Source: Schaalia sp. ZJ405
Lineage (GTDB): Bacteria; Actinomycetota; Actinomycetes; Actinomycetales; Actinomycetaceae
Direction of reading: 5' to 3'
Assembly: GCF_011038885.2 (NCBI RefSeq)
Contig: NZ_CP064952.1
Span: forward strand, 744,001 to 808,000
Length of the DNA stretch: 64,000 nucleotides
The notes beneath the pieces are model-generated. The model saw only the letters and a program-made list of their open reading frames with translations. It searched no databases and was not told where the DNA came from. This document shows positions 27,721 to 37,755 of the stretch, in pieces. Made by a program: the position numbers and the translations under genes. Numbering within the stretch: the stretch's first letter is position 1; every line of letters begins with the position of its first letter.

Positions 27721-28665
27721 ATGACGGGTCGTTTCATTTCGACGCATTCGGTAGCGTTGGTCCTGCCGATGCGCATCTCCAGGATTCCCGCGCGAGGGAA
27801 TTCGGTTCACGCTGACGCGTCCAGCTCGCGTCCCGGTGGGGGTTTTACAACGCTATCGGTGGCTGCATCCCTGGGTGTGCCCACGGCGCTGGCATCTCCG
27901 CTGGGAACGGGTCCGAACGCGTACACGGTGCGTCAGCAACTCCTTGACGCAGGGGTTGAAGTTCTCACGCAGGAGCTCGTTGGTGATATCGGTGTGGTGA
28001 TTCAGCTCATCGAAGAGGACGGCATTATGACGTCCGTTGTCACCGCCGGTGTTGAATCGGAACCGTCACGAGTTGTTCTTGACAGTCTCGTTCTTCGGCC
28101 CGGTGATCTCATCCACATTGCTGCATCTGACCTGACCAGCCCACATTCCGCGAAGGTACTTGCCGGGTGGGGAGCCGCTCTGCCTCCCTCAGTGACCCTG
28201 GTGGTGTCCGTGTCTCCGGCGGTTGAGCAGGTGCCCGTTGAAGCATGGAAGCTGCTGTTGGGGCGCGCTGACATCGTGACGATGAATGTTCGTCAATCCG
28301 CGGCCCTGTCGGCGATCCTCGCTCAGAACGAGGCGGGGGTGGGAGTCCGTCACCTCATGCGTCCCGAAGCCGCACTCGTTCGGAGAATGGGAGCGCACGG
28401 TTGTGAACTGCAACGACATGTCGACGACCCCATGCGCGAGATTCCTGCCTACGACGCCGACATTGCCGACACCGCCGGAGTGGGTGACACACACATCGCG
28501 GTGATGTGTGCTGGCCTACTCAAGGGAATGGAGTTGGCCGATGCGTGCCAGATGGCGAATGCCGCATCAGCGATTGCGATTTCTCATGAGTCGGCGCTGC
28601 CTGTCCCGACGCAGGAGGAGATTGAACGTGTCATGGAAACGGGAACTTCACGCGGCCTGCGGTGA
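27721..28665 (+). CDS. PfkB family carbohydrate kinase
   Basis: 314 residues. Starts with a GNSVHADASSSRPGGGFTTLSVAASLG region (the PfkB N-terminal Gly-rich motif in altered form) and ends with DTAGVGDTHIAVMCAGLLKGM, the anion-hole and catalytic-Asp motif 2. Phosphorylates a sugar or nucleoside; which one is not clear. The ATG has GAGGGGAG upstream; the frame is also open to 27667. Its place between RNase J and ftsK is not one I recognise as conserved. Confidence 0.85.
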   Translation: MTGRFISTHSVALVLPMRISRIPARGNSVHADASSSRPGGGFTTLSVAASLGVPTALASPLGTGPNAYTVRQQLLDAGVEVLTQELVGDIGVVIQLIEEDGIMTSVVTAGVESEPSRVVLDSLVLRPGDLIHIAASDLTSPHSAKVLAGWGAALPPSVTLVVSVSPAVEQVPVEAWKLLLGRADIVTMNVRQSAALSAILAQNEAGVGVRHLMRPEAALVRRMGAHGCELQRHVDDPMREIPAYDADIADTAGVGDTHIAVMCAGLLKGMELADACQMANAASAIAISHESALPVPTQEEIERVMETGTSRGLR

Positions 28666-28734
28666 AGCTCTCGGGGGAGTAAACGGCGAGTCTGTTCGGT
28701 GATGGCCTCACCGGCGGGTAGCGTCTGAATCATC

Positions 28735-31710
28735 ATGGCATCACAGTCTCAAGGCACGTCTCGCGCATCATCACCGAAACGACGCTCCGGTGGAGGGGCA
28801 TCGCGGACCACCGCGTCTGCGACCCCGGAAGACCAGGAGAAAAAGCAGGGGATGCTCGCCCGGATATTCTCCGGTATCGGGCGGGCTTTCGTGTCGATGG
28901 CGCACTCATGGAGAGACGCGGATCCGCAGCTCAAACGCGATGCCGTCGCTTTCATCATCATCGCCGCCGCGATCCTCATCGCCCTGCGCGAATGGTTCCA
29001 GATTTCCGGGCAAGCCGGCAGCCTGATCCACCATATGTCTGCCGGCGTTGTCGGAATTTTCTCCGTGGTTCTGCCGCTGGCACTCATCGGACTAGCCGTT
29101 GAACTCATCTGCGCACGATCGGGAAGCCATGCGCTCCCGCATCATATTGCCGGTGGACTTGGATGCATTGTGGCGCTCACAGGACTTGTTCACGTCAGTC
29201 AAGGCAACCCCGCGATCACTCCCTTCGTCAATATCGAGGCCGCCGGTGGGGTGATCGGGTGGTTCGTTGCCCGGCCCCTGACAAACCTCCTGTCAGCGTG
29301 GGGCTCGGTGTCCATCCTCGTCCTCCTTCTCCTGTACTCAGTTCTTCTGGCCACGCAAACACGTGTCGCAGATATTCCTTCTCGGGTGAAGGCACTGATC
29401 CGCCGACTCACCCGCTCAGAAAACGACGGGGAACATGTTGAGGAAGACCCGCAGCGGGCGGCCCGTCAGCGTGCCCGCCGCGACCTTGCTGCCGGTGACG
29501 ATCCTTTCCTTGATGAATACGACGGAGATGAGTCGTTCCGCACCGCGCATGAGACAACACCCGCTCCTGAAGCAACGACGGTCCTCGATACTCACGCTGA
29601 TGAGGAATCCCCAGGGAAGAACGCCGCCTCGTCCTCGTCCCCCCAACAGGCCAGCCAGAGTGCCACCGGAGCCACCCCAGCGGTGTCGACCGACGCGCCA
29701 ACTGAGGCGCTGACGCAGGTGCCTACGCCGGCTGGACATGCCCTCCCGGGTGACCAGTCATCTCCCGGAGCACCTCCCGTGTCGGATCCGCCGGCGGGGG
29801 ACTCGTTCCAACCTCAACTTGATGAGGCAATCTCCTACTCTCTTCCCCAAGCCGATCTTCTCATCGCTGGCCCTCCGCACAAGACCCGGTCGGCCGTTAA
29901 CGACCAGGTTGTTCGTGCGTTGGCACAGGTCTTTGCGGACTTCAATGTCGACGCACAGGTCACAGGATTCTCACGCGGCCCAACGGTGACACGCTACGAA
30001 GTGATCCTCGGTGCCGGCGTGAAAGTGGACAAACTGACGAACCTCTCGAAGAACATCGCCTACGCCGTGGCATCAGCGGACGTGCGGATCCTCGCCCCGA
30101 TTCCCGGAAAATCAGCGATCGGCATCGAAATCCCCAACGCTGACCGTGAGAACGTTGCCCTCGGCGACGTCCTACGTTCCGGCGCGGCCAAACGCAATGA
30201 ACATCCCCTCGTAGTTGGCGTCGGTAAAGACGTTGAAGGCGGCTACGTTGTGACGAACCTGGCGAAGACCCCGCACCTGTTAGTTGCGGGTCAAACCGGT
30301 TCGGGTAAATCCTCGTTCATTAACTCGATGATTACGTCGATCATGATGCGGGCAACACCGCAGCAGGTCCGGATGATCCTCGTTGACCCCAAGCGCGTTG
30401 AATTGACGATCTACGAAGGGATCCCGCACCTGATCTCGCCGATCATCACGGACCCGAAGAAGGCCGCCGAAGCTCTCGAATGGGTGGTCAAGGAGATGGA
30501 CGCCCGGTATAACGACCTGTCGGACTACGGCTTTAAGCATATTGACGATTTCAACAAAGCTGTGTCCTCGGGGCAGGTCCAAGCAAAACCCGGGCTGAAA
30601 AGAACCCTGCACCCCTACCCGTACCTGCTCGTTGTTGTCGACGAATTAGCTGACATGATGATGGTGGCGCCCCGAGACGTTGAAGCGTCAATTCAGCGCA
30701 TCACCCAGCTCGCGCGTGCTGCCGGTATCCACTTGGTGCTGGCAACGCAGCGCCCCTCCGTGGACGTCGTGACCGGCCTCATCAAAGCGAATATTCCGTC
30801 GCGTCTGGCCTTTGCCACGTCCTCGCTCACGGACTCACGGACCATCCTTGACCAGCCCGGTGCGGAGAAACTCATCGGCCAGGGTGACGCTCTCTACCTG
30901 CCTGCCGGCGCGTCCAAGCCGATGCGAGTTCAGGGAGCTTGGGTGAGTGAATCGGAAATCCATCAGGTTGTGTCGCACGTCAAGTCGCAGATGCAAGCTC
31001 ATTATCGCGACGACGTTGTGCCTGAAACGAAGACCGTCAAAGTTGCCGAGGATATCGGCGATGACCTCGACGATCTTCTCCAAGCTGCGGAACTTGTTGT
31101 CTCCACGCAGCTGGGATCCACATCCATGCTTCAGCGTAAGCTGCGCGTCGGGTTCGCCCGAGCAGGACGCCTCATGGATCTCCTTGAATCCCGTGAGATC
31201 GTTGGCCCGTCGGAGGGATCGAAGGCCCGTCAGGTTCTTGTTCCGCCCGAGCGCCTGCCCGAGGTCCTCGCCCTCCTGCGAGGAGAAGCAACCTCTCTTG
31301 ACGGCGCCGCCGAACAAGCTGGGAACGAGGCTTCATCCGATGGTGCGTACGAGGCGCAGGCCCACGTGATTTCCGCTGGCTCCACAGGGGACGAGGACGA
31401 GGCCGCACCTTCTCTTCAGGGCGCTCAGATGGACGTGCAGAACGATTCGGTTTCCCCTATGAATGTTCAAGGAACTACTGTGGGAGACCAACAGGTCCGA
31501 GACGATGACGGCAACGGAACCGGGGTTGATGTGCAAGTCGGCGGAGCTGCGGCTTTGGAGACTACCGCGTCCATGCGTGAGCGTGTGCAAGCGGAGGGAG
31601 ACCCCTACGCCGGTCACGACTTCGGAGGGAATGCCCCCCAATGGGTCGATGACGAACCCGAAGAAGACGAGGACGCCTGGCAGTTAACCGGCAGATCAGC
31701 ACACGAGTAG
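28735..31710 (+). CDS. ftsK: DNA translocase FtsK/SpoIIIE
   Basis: 991 residues. An N-terminal block of about four membrane helices (residues 70-200) is followed by a low-complexity acidic/Pro/Ser linker (about 230-350), then the motor: FNVDAQVTGFSRGPTVTRYEV, Walker A GQTGSGKSS (about 518-526), Walker B VVVDELADMMM and the ATQRPSVDVVTG loop. A gamma (winged-helix) domain lies at about 780-845 (LQRKLRVGFARAGRLMDLLE). The last 145 residues are acidic and unstructured, an addition not in all family members. Segregates chromosome ends at the septum. TAGCGT lies 10 bases before the ATG. Confidence 0.96.
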   Translation: MASQSQGTSRASSPKRRSGGGASRTTASATPEDQEKKQGMLARIFSGIGRAFVSMAHSWRDADPQLKRDAVAFIIIAAAILIALREWFQISGQAGSLIHHMSAGVVGIFSVVLPLALIGLAVELICARSGSHALPHHIAGGLGCIVALTGLVHVSQGNPAITPFVNIEAAGGVIGWFVARPLTNLLSAWGSVSILVLLLLYSVLLATQTRVADIPSRVKALIRRLTRSENDGEHVEEDPQRAARQRARRDLAAGDDPFLDEYDGDESFRTAHETTPAPEATTVLDTHADEESPGKNAASSSSPQQASQSATGATPAVSTDAPTEALTQVPTPAGHALPGDQSSPGAPPVSDPPAGDSFQPQLDEAISYSLPQADLLIAGPPHKTRSAVNDQVVRALAQVFADFNVDAQVTGFSRGPTVTRYEVILGAGVKVDKLTNLSKNIAYAVASADVRILAPIPGKSAIGIEIPNADRENVALGDVLRSGAAKRNEHPLVVGVGKDVEGGYVVTNLAKTPHLLVAGQTGSGKSSFINSMITSIMMRATPQQVRMILVDPKRVELTIYEGIPHLISPIITDPKKAAEALEWVVKEMDARYNDLSDYGFKHIDDFNKAVSSGQVQAKPGLKRTLHPYPYLLVVVDELADMMMVAPRDVEASIQRITQLARAAGIHLVLATQRPSVDVVTGLIKANIPSRLAFATSSLTDSRTILDQPGAEKLIGQGDALYLPAGASKPMRVQGAWVSESEIHQVVSHVKSQMQAHYRDDVVPETKTVKVAEDIGDDLDDLLQAAELVVSTQLGSTSMLQRKLRVGFARAGRLMDLLESREIVGPSEGSKARQVLVPPERLPEVLALLRGEATSLDGAAEQAGNEASSDGAYEAQAHVISAGSTGDEDEAAPSLQGAQMDVQNDSVSPMNVQGTTVGDQQVRDDDGNGTGVDVQVGGAAALETTASMRERVQAEGDPYAGHDFGGNAPQWVDDEPEEDEDAWQLTGRSAHE

Positions 31711-31722
31711 GAAGACCAATTG

Positions 31723-32688
31723 ATGGATAACAATGTTTCACGAGTGGGCGAGTCGACGCAGCCGTCCGCGTTGAATGTTCCCAATGCGTTGACTGTGATC
31801 CGTCTGATCCTTGTGCCGGTGTTCCTGTGGCTGTGTTGGCGCGGCTACTTTGCCGACGATGCCACGTGGGCTGCTACGTGGTGGGCCTTCGGCGTGTTTG
31901 CCTTCGCGGCGGTCACTGACAAAGTTGACGGTTATATTGCGCGGTCACGCAACCTTGTGACCAACTTCGGGAAAATCGCCGATCCGATTGCTGACAAGGC
32001 GCTGACGCTCTCGGCATTCGTTGTCCTCTCGTTGATTGAAATACTGCCGTGGTGGTTCACTCTCCTCATTGCGATACGGGAGCTGGGAATTACCGTGTTG
32101 CGCTCCATTTTGCTCCGCCGTGGAATCGTGGTTGCGGCGTCGACGGGCGGCAAGCTCAAGACGGTGCTTCAGATGGGTGCGCTTGGCCTGCTGTTTATTC
32201 CGTGGTACCACCTGGCGTTGCTCTACCCCGGTGGTCTGACGTTCTTTACGGTGATGACCTACGCGGGCTTGGTTATCGCTGGCGTTGCTCTGGCAATCAC
32301 TCTGTGGTCAGGTGCTGAATACCTGATCGCGGGAATCCGACTGTGGAAAGAAGCGGGGGAGTCGGGCGAGGCGGTTGACTCAGACGAGTCGGCTGAAGTA
32401 GAGGAAGTGGCTGGCGCTGAGGAGTTGGGCGACGTTGAGGAATTGGCTCCTACTGAGGCGTTGGATGATGCACAGGAATTGGCTCCTGCTGAGGAATTGT
32501 CTGGCGGAAGCGATCCGGCTGATCCAGAGGAGTCGCTTGAGTCTGTTGCGGATGAGGGGCCTTTCGTAGGCGCTGACACAGAAAGTGACGGAGAAGCTCA
32601 GGAAGCCGCCGAAGAGCCAGATGCTGCGGATGAAAATGAGCTTCCGTTCCTCACCCGGATGGAACGTCGCCGCAGGGAAGGCAGGTAG
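31723..32688 (+). CDS. pgsA: CDP-diacylglycerol-glycerol-3-phosphate phosphatidyltransferase with acidic tail
   Basis: 321 residues. The CDP-alcohol phosphotransferase signature (spaced D..DG..AR........G...D...D) is seen in DKVDGYIARSRNL then FGKIADPIADK, within about four to five membrane helices over residues 15-205. Makes phosphatidylglycerol phosphate. The last 105 residues are not part of the enzyme: a run of Glu/Ala/Asp with repeats such as EELGDVEELAPTEAL, then a basic end RMERRRREGR. Such a tail is unusual; it should face the cytoplasm. The ATG at 31723 is chosen over TTG 31720. A repeat copy starts immediately after the stop. Confidence 0.92.
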   Translation: MDNNVSRVGESTQPSALNVPNALTVIRLILVPVFLWLCWRGYFADDATWAATWWAFGVFAFAAVTDKVDGYIARSRNLVTNFGKIADPIADKALTLSAFVVLSLIEILPWWFTLLIAIRELGITVLRSILLRRGIVVAASTGGKLKTVLQMGALGLLFIPWYHLALLYPGGLTFFTVMTYAGLVIAGVALAITLWSGAEYLIAGIRLWKEAGESGEAVDSDESAEVEEVAGAEELGDVEELAPTEALDDAQELAPAEELSGGSDPADPEESLESVADEGPFVGADTESDGEAQEAAEEPDAADENELPFLTRMERRRREGR

Positions 32689-32689
32689 T

Positions 32690-32768
32690 CGTCCTCGTTC
32701 ATTGATGACATCTATTGCAGGCACCCCTAAAAGTTGAGTCCGATACGCTCAAGTTTTTGGGGGTGTTT
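32690..32768 (+). terminator. Terminator-like hairpin after pgsA, next to a repeat copy
   Basis: The repeat TCGTCCTCGTTCATTG begins one base after the pgsA stop (32689). A long imperfect stem follows: CACCCC-AAAA-TTGAG (32722-32736) with CTCAA-TTTT-GGGGTG (32748-32765), closed by a 9-base TTGAG/CTCAA-flanked centre and followed by TTT. Likely a terminator; the inner palindrome TTGAGTCCGATACGCTCAA could instead be an operator for the regulator gene downstream. Confidence 0.55.
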
Positions 32769-32896
32769 GCTATGTCATGGAATAGTGCGCGCAACCGCGT
32801 CGTTCCAACAGTATGACGACTCAAACCTTTCATCGTGGACCCGTTTCCACCATTTCATCACGTGAGTTCGGTGTGCGTAACAGCGTGCGTCCAAGC

Positions 32897-32902
32897 TACT
32901 CT
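32897..32902 (+). promoter_or_regulatory. -10 element for leaderless clgR-like gene (candidate)
   Basis: TACTCT, then 6 bases, then the ATG at 32909. It supports this start over the ATG at 32813. Confidence 0.45.
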
Positions 32903-32908
32903 CAGACT

Positions 32909-33223
32909 ATGACAACAACACGCACACCGGTACCGCTCCTGCGCAATGAACTGGGAGATGTCTTGCGCAGGTTGCGTCAAAAGCAAGGTCGGACATTGCG
33001 TGAAGTGTCTTCGGAAGCTCAGGTGTCCCTTGGGTACCTGTCGGAAGTTGAACGTGGGCAGAAAGAAGCGTCTTCGGAACTCCTTGAGGCGATCGCGACG
33101 GCGCTCAACGTCCCGCTGTGGTTCGTGTTGCGTGAGGTCTCTGATCGCATGGCAATGATTGACGGCGTCGTTGTTCCCGACACTGTGCCTGATGATCTCG
33201 TTCCGGTTGCTCTGATCTCGTAA
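32909..33223 (+). CDS. clgR: ClgR-like XRE family transcriptional activator
   Basis: 104 residues. Helix-turn-helix: [52 protein letters not shown]. Size, sequence and position between pgsA and recA match ClgR, the activator of clp protease and stress genes in actinobacteria; the C-terminus ends LVPVALIS. The frame continues upstream to an ATG at 32813, but those 32 residues are not seen in the family. DUF3046 follows after 2 bases. Confidence 0.85.
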   Translation: MTTTRTPVPLLRNELGDVLRRLRQKQGRTLREVSSEAQVSLGYLSEVERGQKEASSELLEAIATALNVPLWFVLREVSDRMAMIDGVVVPDTVPDDLVPVALIS

Positions 33224-33225
33224 TC

Positions 33226-33459
33226 GTGAAGATGTCAGAATTTTGGGAGGCTGTCGCCGACGTGTACGGCGACAGCCTCGGTCGTTCCTACGTGGCTGAT
33301 CTCTATCTTCCACAGTTGCGTTCGACTGCATCCGAGGCCCTTGGGCGCGGAGAAAAACCACAAGTTGTCTGGGAAGCGCTTGTGAGTGAAACCGGACACG
33401 GTGACGACGCGCGGTGGATTCATCGAATTGATCCTAAAGAACGCGCGCGTCGAAGGTGA
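33226..33459 (+). CDS. DUF3046 family small protein
   Basis: 77 residues. MSEFWEAVADVYGDSLGRSYVADLYLPQL and QVVWEALVSETG match DUF3046, a small actinobacterial protein of unknown function nearly always encoded just before recA. GTG 33226 gives the usual M-x-x-SEFW start. Very close to clgR, so co-transcribed. Confidence 0.85.
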   Translation: MKMSEFWEAVADVYGDSLGRSYVADLYLPQLRSTASEALGRGEKPQVVWEALVSETGHGDDARWIHRIDPKERARRR

Positions 33460-33756
33460 CAACGTTCTGGGAATGAACGTATCTCGCAGATGACACTCGA
33501 TCGTCGCTGAGTGTGGTGTTTCGTTCATTCGGTGGTTCTGGTCGGCGCGTCGCTCGCATCGAACACCTGTTCCATTTACTCTAGGTGGTGGCGACGCCGG
33601 GCAAGCGATCCTTAGAGAATTATCCACAGGGGATAGCGGAGCGTTCGGAAATGCCAATGGTCGGGCATATCGTCGTTGTGTGACCTCGGAGAGGGGTTGG
33701 CACGAAGACCAGAACGGTAATGAGTCGGAGAGGCTCCGGAACAGGAAGGGTGGGCA
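33460..33756. other. 297-bp recA promoter region
   Basis: No gene. It holds a LexA box at 33559-33574 and a -10 element TACTCT at 33577-33582. A leader of about 165 bases follows to the recA start. Confidence 0.6.
33559..33574 (+). promoter_or_regulatory. LexA (SOS) box of recA
   Basis: TCGAAC-ACCT-GTTCCA matches the Gram-positive LexA operator TCGAAC-N4-GTTCGA at 11 of 12 positions. It directly abuts the -10 element TACTCT (33577-33582), so bound LexA would block RNA polymerase. Confidence 0.85.
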
Positions 33757-34878
33757 ATGGCCGCTGCACGCAAGAAAAACACCTCAACATCGGGTGTAGG
33801 AAATGATCGCAATAAGGCTCTCGAACTTGCGCTCTCGCAGATCGATAAGCAGTTCGGCAAAGGCTCGGTTATGCGCCTTGGTGATGATTCACGTCCTCCT
33901 GTTCAGGTGATTCCCACAGGATCCCTGGCTCTAGATGTTGCCCTGGGGGTCGGGGGGCTTCCGCGAGGTCGCGTCATCGAGATTTACGGTCCGGAATCTT
34001 CGGGTAAAACCACCGTTGCTCTTCATGCCGTTGCCAGCGCTCAAAAGGCCGGCGGTAATGCGGCATTCATCGATGCTGAACACGCCCTCGATCCCGTGTA
34101 CGCTCGCGCACTGGGAGTTGATACGGATGCTCTGCTGGTGTCGCAGCCCGACACGGGTGAGCAAGCGCTTGAAATCGCCGACATGCTGATCCGTTCTGGC
34201 GGCATCGACATTATCGTCATTGACTCGGTTGCCGCCCTCGTCCCGAAGGCAGAAATTGAAGGAGAGATGGGGGATTCTCACGTTGGTCTCCAGGCCCGTC
34301 TCATGAGTCAGGCACTGCGAAAGATCACGGGTGCCCTGTCCGCCACCGGAACAACGGCAATTTTTATTAACCAGCTGCGCGAAAAGATCGGCGTATTCTT
34401 CGGATCTCCTGAAACAACAACCGGTGGTAAGGCCCTGAAGTTCTACGCCTCCGTTCGCATTGACGTCCGGCGTATCGAAACCCTCAAAGAGGGGCAGAAC
34501 CCCGTGGGTAACCGGACTCGGGCGAAGATCGTCAAGAACAAGATGGCCCCTCCTTTCAAGCAGGCAGAGTTCGACATCGTCTACGGCAAGGGGATTTCAC
34601 GCGAAGGGTCGATCATCGATATGGGTGTCGACTCGGGGATCATTCGCAAATCGGGTTCATGGTTCACCTACGGCGATGACCAGCTTGGACAAGGCAAAGA
34701 GAATGTCCGGCAGTTCTTGAGCGATAACCCTGAGCTGGCCAATGAAATCGAAGGAAAAATTCTTGCTGCCCTGGGCATTGGGGATCATGCTGACGCCGTG
34801 GGAGAAGAGAACCAGGACACAGAAGCTCTGATGGCATCGCCCTCGGATATCGATCCGTTGGAAGACGCGGGATTCTAA
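33757..34878 (+). CDS. recA: Recombinase RecA
   Basis: 373 residues. Walker [10 protein letters not shown] (about 76-84), the Walker B stretch [24 protein letters not shown], loop L2 region [28 protein letters not shown] and [15 protein letters not shown]. Complete and of usual length. Strand exchange and LexA co-protease. GGAAGGGTGGGCA precedes the ATG. Controlled by the LexA box at 33559. recX follows after 6 bases. Confidence 0.98.
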   Translation: MAAARKKNTSTSGVGNDRNKALELALSQIDKQFGKGSVMRLGDDSRPPVQVIPTGSLALDVALGVGGLPRGRVIEIYGPESSGKTTVALHAVASAQKAGGNAAFIDAEHALDPVYARALGVDTDALLVSQPDTGEQALEIADMLIRSGGIDIIVIDSVAALVPKAEIEGEMGDSHVGLQARLMSQALRKITGALSATGTTAIFINQLREKIGVFFGSPETTTGGKALKFYASVRIDVRRIETLKEGQNPVGNRTRAKIVKNKMAPPFKQAEFDIVYGKGISREGSIIDMGVDSGIIRKSGSWFTYGDDQLGQGKENVRQFLSDNPELANEIEGKILAALGIGDHADAVGEENQDTEALMASPSDIDPLEDAGF

Positions 34879-34884
34879 AGACTC

Positions 34885-35523
34885 ATGGTCAGCTACCGTG
34901 ATCCGGAGGAATATCCGGAACTGGGAGTAAAAGCCCATCACGACCGGCGGTCAACGATCGAACGACTACGGGCGATGCGGGAGAAGAATTCTCGGCTCAG
35001 CGGTGTCGAGGCTATTGAGTCGGCGCGAGAAGTGGCGTTGCGCAAACTCGATGCGCGTGCGCACTCGCGTAGTGAGCTCCTGACTGCAATCACGTCACGG
35101 GGCTTTACAGACACCGTTGCCCGCGAGGTTGTTGACCGGCTTGAAAAAGCTGGTCTGGTCGATGACCAACAGTTCGCAAACATGCTTGTCAGAGAGCGTT
35201 TTTCTCAGTCAGGAAAAAGCGGGAGAGCCCTCGTTGAAGATCTTCGACGCAAAGGCTTTACCTCGCAGATCATCGACGAAGCGATGCGTCAGATCACCAC
35301 CGAAGACGAGGCAGATCGGGCTCGACAGCTGGTTGACAAGAAGATGCGGTCGATGCGGGGCGTCACCCGAGACCAAGCCTATCGGCGGCTCGCAGGAATG
35401 CTGGGGCGAAAGGGATACCCCCCAGGGGTGGCAACCGCGATCATCCGAGACGCTCTCGCACAGCATCATTGGGGAAACCCCGACAGTGACACCTGGGATG
35501 GGAGTGACTCAGCGATACCGTAG
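34885..35523 (+). CDS. recX: RecA regulator RecX
   Basis: 212 residues. Three-helix RecX repeats: REVALRKLDARAHSRSELLTAITSRGF, VVDRLEKAGLVDDQQFANMLVRERF, GRALVEDLRRKGFTSQIIDEAM and a third near RDQAYRRLAGMLGRKGY. Binds RecA filaments and limits their activity. Six bases after recA, so under the same SOS control. Confidence 0.93.
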   Translation: MVSYRDPEEYPELGVKAHHDRRSTIERLRAMREKNSRLSGVEAIESAREVALRKLDARAHSRSELLTAITSRGFTDTVAREVVDRLEKAGLVDDQQFANMLVRERFSQSGKSGRALVEDLRRKGFTSQIIDEAMRQITTEDEADRARQLVDKKMRSMRGVTRDQAYRRLAGMLGRKGYPPGVATAIIRDALAQHHWGNPDSDTWDGSDSAIP

Positions 35524-35527
35524 GGCC

Positions 35528-36010
35528 ATGAACGACGAACACATCGCCGATATTCTGCGCCTATTGGGTGAGCGTCATGAGACGATTGCGACCGCCGAAT
35601 CATTGACCGGGGGAGCTGTCTGCGCTCGGCTTGTCGACATCCCCGGGGCCTCTGCCGTTGTCCGTGGAGGAATCTGCACCTACGCGACGGATGTGAAAAC
35701 TCAAGTTCTCGGAGTTGACGCTGAGAATCTTCAACGAACCGGCCCCGTCGATGCCGAGGTTGCCCTCGATATGGCCCGAGGGGTGCAGCGGCTCCTTAGA
35801 GCATCTATCGGTATCGCAACAACCGGTGTTGCCGGACCGGGGCCACACGATGGTCACCCCGCCGGAACCGTCTATATTGCATGCGTCATGAAGGAAGGAG
35901 CATGGCATCGCAAATACCATTTCACCGGTGAGCGAAGCGCTGTTCGTCGGCAGGCCGTTGACGCTGCTCTTGAACTTCTTGAGCACTGTCTCACCACGTA
36001 TTCCCAATAG
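35528..36010 (+). CDS. CinA C-terminal domain protein (PncC-like nicotinamide-nucleotide amidase)
   Basis: 160 residues from ATG 35528. Contains only the CinA C-terminal domain: TIATAESLTGGAVCARLVDIPGAS, GGICTYATDVKTQVLGVD, ATTGVAGPGPHDGHPAGTVYIA. Members deamidate NMN to NaMN. In many actinobacteria the gene lies between pgsA and clgR; here it follows recX after 4 bases, so it may be carried on the SOS-induced recA transcript. Confidence 0.9.
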   Translation: MNDEHIADILRLLGERHETIATAESLTGGAVCARLVDIPGASAVVRGGICTYATDVKTQVLGVDAENLQRTGPVDAEVALDMARGVQRLLRASIGIATTGVAGPGPHDGHPAGTVYIACVMKEGAWHRKYHFTGERSAVRRQAVDAALELLEHCLTTYSQ

Positions 36011-36163
36011 ACTCTGAGCACCACCATTCAGGCCGCCACGAACCAGCGCCCCGCTGGGGGAGCCTGCCAGTTCAATCGCCGCGATACGCGAATCACCACC
36101 GATGAGATCTTGAAGGTCACTCATTGCACACTTACCACAATCGAAGAGTGCCAGTGACCCGAC

Positions 36164-36169
36164 TACACT
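36164..36169 (+). promoter_or_regulatory. -10 element for leaderless miaB (candidate)
   Basis: TACACT, then 8 bases, then the ATG at 36178; no ribosome site is present. Confidence 0.4.
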
Positions 36170-36177
36170 CAGGGACG

Positions 36178-37755
36178 ATGAACACCCAGGACACACCTAC
36201 GCTCCGTGAAACGCCGGCTCATCCTCGTACCTATGCCGTGCGCACACTCGGATGCCAGATGAACGAACACGACTCCGAACGCATGGCGGGCCTGCTGGAA
36301 CAAGCGGGACTCGTTCCCGTTGAGAAGGTTCCTGAAGCTGCGCTCCGCGCAACCGATGCCGGAGACATGGGAGCCGACGTCGTCGTCATCAACACGTGCT
36401 CTGTGCGTGAAAACGCTGCGACCAGGCTATTTGGAAATCTTGGTCAGCTTGCGGCTGTCAAACGTGAACGTCCGGGAATGCAGATTGCCGTGGGTGGGTG
36501 CCTCGCCCAGCAGATGCGTGACGGCATCATCGAAAAAGCCCCGTGGGTAGATGCCGTATTCGGCACGCACAACATTGACGTGCTTCCCGTGCTCCTCAAA
36601 CGAGCCGAACACAATCGTCGTGCCGCCGTTGAAATCGAAGAATCCCTCAAGGTATTCCCATCGACACTCCCAACTCACCGCGAATCCGTCTACGCAGCCT
36701 GGGTGTCGATCTCCGTTGGATGCAACAACACGTGCACCTTCTGCATCGTTCCTCATCTTCGAGGCAAGGAACGCGACCGGCGCCCCGGCGAAATCCTCTC
36801 CGAAGTTCAAGCCGTCGTGGACCAAGGAGCAATTGAAGTGACACTCCTGGGACAGAACGTCAATTCCTACGGCGTGGGATTTGGAGACCGCGGAGCATTC
36901 GCAAAACTCCTCAGGACAGTGGGCTCGGTGGACGGGCTTGAACGCGTACGATTCACATCACCGCATCCGGCGGCCTTCACCGATGACGTCATCGAAGCGA
37001 TGGCCGAAACCCCGACGGTGATGCCTAGTCTCCACATGCCGCTTCAATCCGGATCAGATGAGGTGCTGCGGCACATGCGCCGGTCCTATCGACGCAAGAA
37101 ATTCATGGGCATCCTTGACCGGGTGCGCGCCGCGATTCCTCAAGCGGCGATCACCACTGACATCATCGTCGGATTCCCAGGTGAAACCGAAGACGATTTT
37201 CAGGCCACGCTTGATGTTGTTGAAGAAGCCCGGTTCTCCTCCGCATACACCTTCCTTTATTCACCCAGGCCGGGCACACCCGCGGCTGACCGCGATGACC
37301 AGGTACCTGCCGACGTTGCGCTTGAACGCTACCAGCGTCTCATTGCGCTCCAGGAACGCATCAGCACCGAAGACAACACAGCTCTCGTCGGAACAGAGGT
37401 TGAGGTCCTGGTGTCCCAAGGGGATGGACGCAAAGACGAAAAAACTCAGCGGATTTCCGGTCGGGCACGAGACAACCGCCTCGTCCATGTGGCGTTGCCC
37501 TCGGGATTGCCTCAGGATCAGGTGCCTCGTCCCGGAGATATGATTCGCGCAACCGTGACCTACGGGGCACCGCACCACCTCATCGCCGACTCCGGTGTGG
37601 AAAACGGCGGACTCTTTCAGATCCGTCGGACCCGTGCGGGAGATGCGTGGGCACAGCGCCAGATCGCCCCAGAACCCGATCACGCACCCGTGTCGCTGGG
37701 AATCCCAGCGATTCGCCCACGCTCGGAGGCGAAGGTGGATCGGCCTACTTCTTGA
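36178..37755 (+). CDS. miaB: tRNA-2-methylthio-N6-dimethylallyladenosine synthase
   Basis: 525 residues. N-terminal MTTase domain beginning [23 protein letters not shown] with its cluster cysteines (also NTCSVREN and GGCLAQQ). Radical-SAM cysteines C182-x3-C186-x2-C189 lie in [20 protein letters not shown]; a TRAM domain is at about 410-480. Adds the 2-methylthio group at A37 after MiaA. The last codons and stop lie in a 19-bp tandem duplication (37739-37776) shared with the gene that converges on it. Confidence 0.95.
   Translation: MNTQDTPTLRETPAHPRTYAVRTLGCQMNEHDSERMAGLLEQAGLVPVEKVPEAALRATDAGDMGADVVVINTCSVRENAATRLFGNLGQLAAVKRERPGMQIAVGGCLAQQMRDGIIEKAPWVDAVFGTHNIDVLPVLLKRAEHNRRAAVEIEESLKVFPSTLPTHRESVYAAWVSISVGCNNTCTFCIVPHLRGKERDRRPGEILSEVQAVVDQGAIEVTLLGQNVNSYGVGFGDRGAFAKLLRTVGSVDGLERVRFTSPHPAAFTDDVIEAMAETPTVMPSLHMPLQSGSDEVLRHMRRSYRRKKFMGILDRVRAAIPQAAITTDIIVGFPGETEDDFQATLDVVEEARFSSAYTFLYSPRPGTPAADRDDQVPADVALERYQRLIALQERISTEDNTALVGTEVEVLVSQGDGRKDEKTQRISGRARDNRLVHVALPSGLPQDQVPRPGDMIRATVTYGAPHHLIADSGVENGGLFQIRRTRAGDAWAQRQIAPEPDHAPVSLGIPAIRPRSEAKVDRPTS

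Noticed and set aside
32781..32812. ClgR operator ahead of the clgR-like gene
   Set aside because: TGCGCGCAACCGCG vaguely resembles a CGC/GCG palindrome, but the half-site spacing does not fit the consensus as I know it.
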